Below, one piece after another: positions 56,001 through 64,000 of a stretch of DNA of 64,000 bases. The DNA is from Vanilla planifolia. Lineage: Eukaryota > Streptophyta > Magnoliopsida > Asparagales > Orchidaceae. The notes below the pieces were generated by a model that made no database searches, was not told the DNA's origin, and saw nothing but the letters and a program-made list of their open reading frames with translations. Each line of letters starts with the position of its first letter. The stretch's first letter is position 1. The DNA lies in the NCBI GenBank assembly GCA_023846275.1, contig JAIUJO010000140.1:1121736-1185735 (forward strand), written 5' to 3'. The translations under genes and the position numbers were made by a program.

Positions 56001-59000
56001 ATATGCATGTGCATAAGCACGCCCATGCACACAAAAATCTACGCACACAAGAGCACAAACATGCGCACACACATGTAAATGCATATGCATGCACATACGC
56101 ACACACACAAGTACAAACACACACATGCATATGCATGCACATAATAAGTTGCTCTCACATACACACATATACAGACATATAGACAAATGAACATACAAAT
56201 ACACACAAACACACATGCATATAGACAAACATAAATGCACACACACACACACATGCATATACACATACATGCACCACAAATAGACACAAGCACAAAAATG
56301 TGCACATGCATGTGCACACATGCCCACAAACTTGTAGTACACACAACAACACACATGCCCGTGCTTACACACACATATGTGCATACACACACACACACAC
56401 TCATGCACACTCAAACAAATACACCCACACATACCCACACACACACACACCTGCACACAGGCACAAACACATGCACACTTACAACATGCACCCACACACA
56501 TAAACAAAAACACATATGCACATCGACACACATGCAAGAAAACATACACATATGCTCAAGGACACGTGCATACACACACACAAACACATATTTATAAATA
56601 CACAATTGCATCAACATACACAAGCACAAGCATAAGTAGACACACACAGGCCCACAAAATCATAAAGATCAAATACAAGCATAAACATTTACTCATTTGC
56701 ACACATGAACACCCACACACACACACCTACAAACACATTGGTGTGCATGCACAGATGCACAAAAGCACACATACACACACATGCTCGCACATGTGCATGC
56801 ATTGATAGGAATACACATAAGCACACATAAGTACATAGACGTATGCAAATGCATGCACACGCACACTTGTATGCACACGCACACACACATGTCTGTGTCT
56901 GTACATGTAGACACATATGCATAATCACACACATGGACATGTCAACACACACACACTTGTATTCACACACACACATGTTAACACTTTTACACACATACAC
57001 ACACATACACATGCATAAATTCCATCACACACCAACACAGATGCACACATGTGCACCCATGCTCAAACACATATGCACAAATGCATATAAAGACACACAA
57101 ATGCATAGGCACACATGCATACACACACCCCCTACACATAAGCATGCACACATATATGCATGCATATGCTCATGCACACACACAAGCCCAAACACACTAA
57201 CATTCATAGGCATGTATACACAAACACACACACACATACACACATGCATGTGTATAACAACACACTTACATATACAAACAACTGCTTGAGAACACACTTA
57301 TGCACATGCATAAACACATACACACAAACAAGCACAGATGAACACAAGTGCACATATGTAGGGACATACATACACACACCTACACCCACACCCACACACA
57401 TACACATGAAAGAACACGCATGTGTAGTACATACACACATGCACACACATGAACAAGCACATACACAAACATGCTCACATGTGCACACAAATGCTCCCAC
57501 TAACATGCTCACACTAACTCACACACAAATACATACACACTAATATACACTCATATACACCCACAAACATATAGACACATACACACTCACTCACACACAC
57601 ACATGCACATATATCAGCCTATGCACACAAGCACACACATATACAACTACACATACAGGCATGCATACATAGACACATGCACACACTCACATCAACACAC
57701 ATGCACACACACACACCAACCCGCCATGCACACATGCATGCTAGTGCTTAAAAATGCTTACACTCACAAACATACACACACATAAACACTTTCACACATG
57801 TACACACCCATGCATAAACACACACACATATACACTCACAGTCACAAGTGCATGCACATGTAAATCAACAAGCACACATACACATGCACAAGCATGCATA
57901 CACACACGTATAAGCACACTCATGCACAAATAGTAGCGCACATACATTACCATACAAATGCTCAAACATAAATGCATACACACACATACAAACATACTCA
58001 AGCACACACATGCACACACACACATACATAAAAACTCATATACATATGCAAAAGCATACACATAGGCACTTATATGCATGTGTGCACACACACACACACA
58101 TACATGCAATCATAGGCACACAAAAATGTACGTACACACTCATTAACAAATGCACATGTATGCTCAAGCCTAGGAAGAGATTCATATAGGAAAGCCTATG
58201 CACACTTATAGACATATGCACAGGCACATATAAGGATGCACACACACATACACATGCATGCATACACTCACACATGCAATCACACAGGTAAATCCACACA
58301 CACACTTGCCAATATGAACACACATATGCACACACACACACACGTGTAAACACATATGCTCACATAGACACACACACATTCACAAAATGCTCACACACAA
58401 CCATACATGAACAAACACTCACACATAAGCCCACACACACACACATAAACCCACATGCACACATGTTCAAACACATGCACATAGATGCACAGACACAAAC
58501 AACCACACATGTACATACATACACACACACACTAAACACGTGCACGTGCACCCCCATTGACAAACACTCATATGCATACAAGCACACTCAAGCACAAATG
58601 CATATGAATACAAGAACACACACACACATGAATACCCATACACACACACACACACACTTATGAGCACATATACACAAGAATTCACATGATAACACATACA
58701 TAAACACACACACACACATGCACACATGCATGCAGGCTCATGTATGCATGCACATGCACATATAAAAATACACACACATAGGCTTGCACTAGCACAAAGA
58801 CATACACACATACAATCACAATCACACACCTACACATGCAAACACGGACACTCACACATGCTCACACACATGACCATGCATGTACATACACACTCACATG
58901 CTCATGCACACACAAACACATGCATGGACATGAACAAATACATAGACATGAACATAAATATAAGCATGCAAGCAAACAAACATAAACATTCATGCACACA

Positions 59001-62000
59001 CAAACATAGGCATGCACACACACACACATGAACACAAACACACCAAAGGGCATAGACACAAATACACACATGCATATGTAGATGCACACACACAAATGTA
59101 CCTATGCACACATGCAAGTAGCCATCCACTTGAATGCACAAGTCCACACATACATGCACAAAAATCTCACATAGGAACCAGATGCATGCACAAGCATACA
59201 CATATATGTGCACATAGAAATGAACATAAATTCACACACACAAGCATGCACACATGTACACATACGCACAGTAATATGAACATAAAAACATCAACACATA
59301 CACACATATACACAATTACATATGCACACACATACACACAAAGACACAAACAAATGCATATGCACACATGCACACCCACACAAACATAGGCATGTACACA
59401 CACTCACATGCTCTCAGACAAATACATGCACACACACACATAGACACTCACATGACCACACACACAAATACACAAGCACATGCACACACAAACATAAACA
59501 CACATGAATGGATGCAAGCACACAAATGCACACACATACTCACACACACACACACAAAGACATATGTGTACACACAGTATGTTCACCTGCCTAAAGGCAC
59601 ATCCACAAAAATATGCATGTGTATGCATACTCACACACACATTGTATGCACACCCATGCATGTGCATATGGATACCAATGCATATATACTCACAAATGCA
59701 CATGTACTCACACACACTTACACACACACATATGTATGCACATGTGCATATGCATATACACATACAATAAGACACACTCACATAAGCACACACATGTACA
59801 CATGACATTTGTACACACACCCAAACACACACACATGCACTCACAAACAAAAAAACATAGTCATATCCATGCACACATGCCCAAGCACAAGCATGCACAC
59901 TCACTCGCACTCATATAGGCACATGCATGCACACATATAAACACGTGTACACGTGCCTGCACACAAGTACAAGCACATGCACAAGTATGAAAGCATACAT
60001 AACGACATGCACATATACTCACACACCCAAGCACACTCACATGCACACACAAACAGAAGCATGCATGCACACACACGTACTTACAGACACTGCACCCACA
60101 AAAATGCACTCACACATTCACGAACACACCCATAGGCTTACACATGCACACATGCAAAAAAGTATAAACACACAAGCACAATTGCACAAACACGTATGAA
60201 TGCACATGCATATACAAATACATTCATGAACACACCATGCACAGATAATAAGATGGATGAACAAACACATACACACACGTGCAAATACAATCAGACATGC
60301 ACACATACAAATGAACAAATACACACAAATGCATGCACAAATACACAAAAACACTCACACCCATGCAAACACATATCTAAACATGCACATTCACAAACAC
60401 ATACATGCACATGCACACAAAAAAACACAAACATATGCACACACAAACACACACACTTATAAACACACACATGCACAAAGACTCGCACACACATCCACTC
60501 GCACACATGTATGCTGACGCACACAAACTTACACAACGACTCACAAACATATCCATATGCATGAATGCATACACACACACACATGCACACACACAAACAC
60601 ACACATATGCACTTAGACTTGCACACACACACACACATACATACTAATGCACACACATACACATACATATGCACATACACAAGCCTGCACAAAATAACAC
60701 ACATGCACACACACAAATACACATAGCTATAAACACATGCCATTTCACATAAACATGCTTGCTGACATACACACACACAACTTCACTTGCATACAAACAC
60801 ATGGATGCATAGACACATATGCACATGCACATAAAAAAAAATATGTGCACACACACACACACATTCACACATTCATGAATGCACACACACACACACATAT
60901 GGACAGGCATACAAACCCATGCACAAGTACAGATGCACACCCACACTCATGCAAGCACACAAAAACACAAACACATACACACATAGACTCACTTGCACAC
61001 AATCATAAATATACACATGCACACACATGTACACATAGGCACACATGCATGAATGCAAACACTTCTACATGCACACACATATGCACACCCATATGGACAC
61101 ACACATGTACACACTTGTACATGTGCATGTGCACTCGTAGACAAACACACACACATGCACTCACATACATGTAGATAGACATGCACGATCACACATATGC
61201 ACATGCACACACATGAATACAAACACATAAATGCACCCACACACAAAAACATGTTTCCATGTACAAACATGCACCCACCCACACATAAATGCTCTCATTC
61301 ATACACACAATCATTCACAAACAAATAGAAATACTTACGTAGAACCACACACATTCACACACACACACACACACACAAAAATGCACTAACAAAGTCACAC
61401 ATGTGATTGTGTGCACTCATATACACACACAAGTACACATGCATACACAGACATGCACACACACATGCACACACAGGCAATCACAAATACTCACATATGC
61501 ACACACACACACACAAAAATGATGCACACATGCACAATAATGCAAACAAACACCAACACACATAAACATGCACATACACAGCAACACACATATAGACACA
61601 TGCAAAAACATGCACAAAAATAAACACACATGGGAACACACATGATCACACATAAGCACACACAACCAAACACACACAAGCATACACACAGACACACACA
61701 TGCACAAACACTCAAATGCCCATGCACACACACATGCACACACACACATGCAAAGCACACACAAACATGCATGCATGTGCACTTGCACAAAAAAAATACA
61801 CATGTGCACAAACACACACACACACACTTTCTCTCTGGCACACTTGGCACAAATGCACATGCATTTATACACACATAGATGCACACCTGCATGCATACTA
61901 ACACATAGCCACACACTCCCACAAGCACACACACACGCACAAACGCATACCAAAATGCACAAATGCAAGCTCCCAAGCACACACACACAAGCACATGTAG

Positions 62001-64000
62001 AAGTACACATAGACACACACAAGTAAATAGACATGTACACATGTACAAACACACACTCACATGCATACACACCCATGCACAAATAAATATACACAAACAA
62101 AACATGTTCACACACACACACATGCACATGAACAAACATACATAATCACACATGTAAATGCAAATAAATGCACACCCATGTGCACTTGCATGCACTAATT
62201 TGCAAACTCATGCATGCATACACACACACACTACTCACATGCACATAAGCACACAATGAACACATACAAACACTCATAAACTCACATGTGTGCACACACA
62301 TACACAAATGCACAAATTAACATAAAAACTTGCACACATGCACCCAAAGATATATACACATATGCACACACAAGCACATGTGCACATGCACATGCCCATA
62401 CATGCACCAACACCCACACACATAGAAGCACATGCACATGCAAGATTGCACAGCATGTGCACATGACCCAAACCCACACACACACACATATACATTTGGA
62501 TGCATAGGCACATACACACATGTAAGTACGTGTGCACACACACACAGAAAAATAAACATGCATGCACACACACATGCACTTGTGCACACTACACATGCAC
62601 ATGCATGTGCACATGAATACACAAGCACATGCACATACAAGAACATACACATGCACAACCACAAGCACATGCACACTCTAATACATTGGATCACAGACAA
62701 GGACACACACAAACACAAAGACACACATGAACATACACACAAACACATGGATGCACACACATTCATACACATGTAGTTCATGCATGAACACACACAGAGA
62801 CACACATGTACAAAAGCATGCACACACGAAGATGCATGTACACAAACCCAAATGCAAACATGAACACCAAATCACACACATATGTCCACGCAGACATGCA
62901 CATGCCTGCAAACACGCATGTGCACACATACATCTAGATGCACATGCATGCACACACACACACAAACACACACATATGCAAAAACATCCACACATAAACA
63001 CATAAATGCATGCACACATAAATACACACACATAGTCAAGTAAACAGGGGCACACAAAAGCATAAACACATGTGCACATGTATACGCACACTCATGTACA
63101 TACGCACACATCTACATTCACACAAACACAGACACACACACTAACTCACACATTCATTCACACAAACGCACACACTCACACATAAGCACACACATGCCCA
63201 CACTTGGACATGCACATTCACACACATACCACCATGCATGCGTACACATGCACAAGCATACATATGCACATCCATACACATGCACGCACATACATACTCA
63301 AGTTTATGCACACACAAAAACTTCCACACATAAACATATGTACACACATGCACACATACATCCTAACGCACACATACATTTGTACACACATGAACTTGCA
63401 CACACAAACATGCACACACACACACACATGCTCACGCATGCACACTCAAAAACATGCATATACACACACATGCACCCCCACACACACAAACTTTAATATG
63501 AATATGCACACACGCATATGCAAACATACATATATGCATACACAAGTGCGTACAAAAGAATGCAAACACATTCATGCAGAGATGCACATTCACCCATATG
63601 AACATGAATTCATGCACAACACACAAAACACCTAAACTCAAGTATTCATGCTCACACACAATCATGCACAAATGCGCACACCCACATGCACATAGAAGCA
63701 CAGACACACATACTTACACATTGGCATACACAAACTCACCCTCCCCTCTACACACACACAACCATTAAATCATGCACACACACACACACATGAATGCATG
63801 CACACTCGTACACATGCATGCACTTATGCACATACACAACCACACACACACACATGTATACAGAACCACACACATGCACACACATAGATGTAAATATACA
63901 TACACACACAAAACACACCAAAAACACACATGCATAGATAAACAACATGTAAATGTACTTGCACCTATAAACACACCCACACACACTCACATCTACATGA
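50013..64000 (+). repeat. CA/CATGCA-rich degenerate array, block III (open at window end)
   Basis: 14 kb with the same vocabulary and orientation as blocks I and II, continuing beyond the window. Odd islands sit at about 58165-58200 ('aagcctaggaagagattcat') and 61828-61855 ('actttctctctggcacactt'). Clean (CA)n reaches about 22 bp near 61356. Frames are open in long stretches on both strands but encode only low-complexity strings. Confidence 0.9.
50967..52113 (+). repeat. Segmental tandem duplication in array block III
   Basis: Unit 1 (about 50967-51668) and unit 2 (about 51669-52113) share in order 'agaaaacaaatac', 'tggacttgcaaacacacata', 'atgcatgcaacc', 'aaaaatacatgcatgc', 'catgcaaatgcatagtc', 'taagaactcacac' or its near match, 'acacactaag', 'gctaaaatgga' and 'catgcatgtaagaatgcac'. 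The offset is about 704 bp at the left and 446 bp further right. Unit 2 therefore lacks about 258 bp present in unit 1 (about 51047-51290). Confidence 0.82.

Noticed and set aside
22228..64000. Hundreds of open frames of 60-500 codons in the CA array as protein-coding genes
   Set aside because: They overlap in several frames and both strands, have only low-complexity His/Thr or Cys/Val content, no domains, and follow from a stop-poor composition.
21925..64000. CRISPR array or coding minisatellite
   Set aside because: No constant repeat with unique spacers; words vary continuously. The context is a plant nuclear genome.

Overview
The window looks like nuclear DNA of a land plant, probably one with a large, slowly purged genome (gymnosperm-like). 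That rests on plant-type Ty1/copia and Ty3/gypsy LTR retrotransposons, L1-type LINEs with a DUF4283-like ORF1, very AT-rich spacers and the absence of any compact gene. The species cannot be named from the sequence. I find no intact protein-coding gene, no rRNA or tRNA gene and no CRISPR array. Every recognisable coding stretch is a decayed retroelement fragment with stops and frameshifts. Matches were made by eye against remembered family motifs, not by database search. Region 1 (1-4277) is a diverged tandem satellite, about ten monomers of roughly 400-423 bp plus one internally deleted copy. It is cut by a gypsy element with about 2.3-2.4 kb LTR-like direct repeats (4274-10735) that encloses only an integrase remnant on the minus strand. 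Region 2 (10740-21924) is a retroelement graveyard: copia-1 (minus; LTR edge, polypurine tract, RT), LINE-A (minus; ORF1, endonuclease, RT in order), LINE-B (plus; ORF1 and endonuclease) and copia-2 (minus; protease and integrase). Region 3 (21925-64000, running off the end) is the striking part: about 36 kb of imperfect CA/CATGCA-rich sequence, always with the CA-rich strand on top. It is interrupted by copia-3 (26813-32478, plus strand) and by a 595-bp AT-rich insertion (49418-50012) that may have a 4-bp target duplication. The array is mostly alternating purine-pyrimidine, dense in the plant RY/Sph core CATGCA, poor in stop codons in most frames, and contains segmental duplications and short palindromes. 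Its many open frames encode only His/Thr- or Cys/Val-rich low-complexity peptides and are not treated as genes. Nothing here forms a pathway or operon. The parts relate through insertion history: satellite and CA array are host substrates, the retroelements landed in or beside them, and all have aged to pseudogenes. The main open question is whether the CA/RY mega-array has a chromosomal role, such as Z-DNA formation, B3-protein binding or silencing, or is an inert expanded microsatellite.
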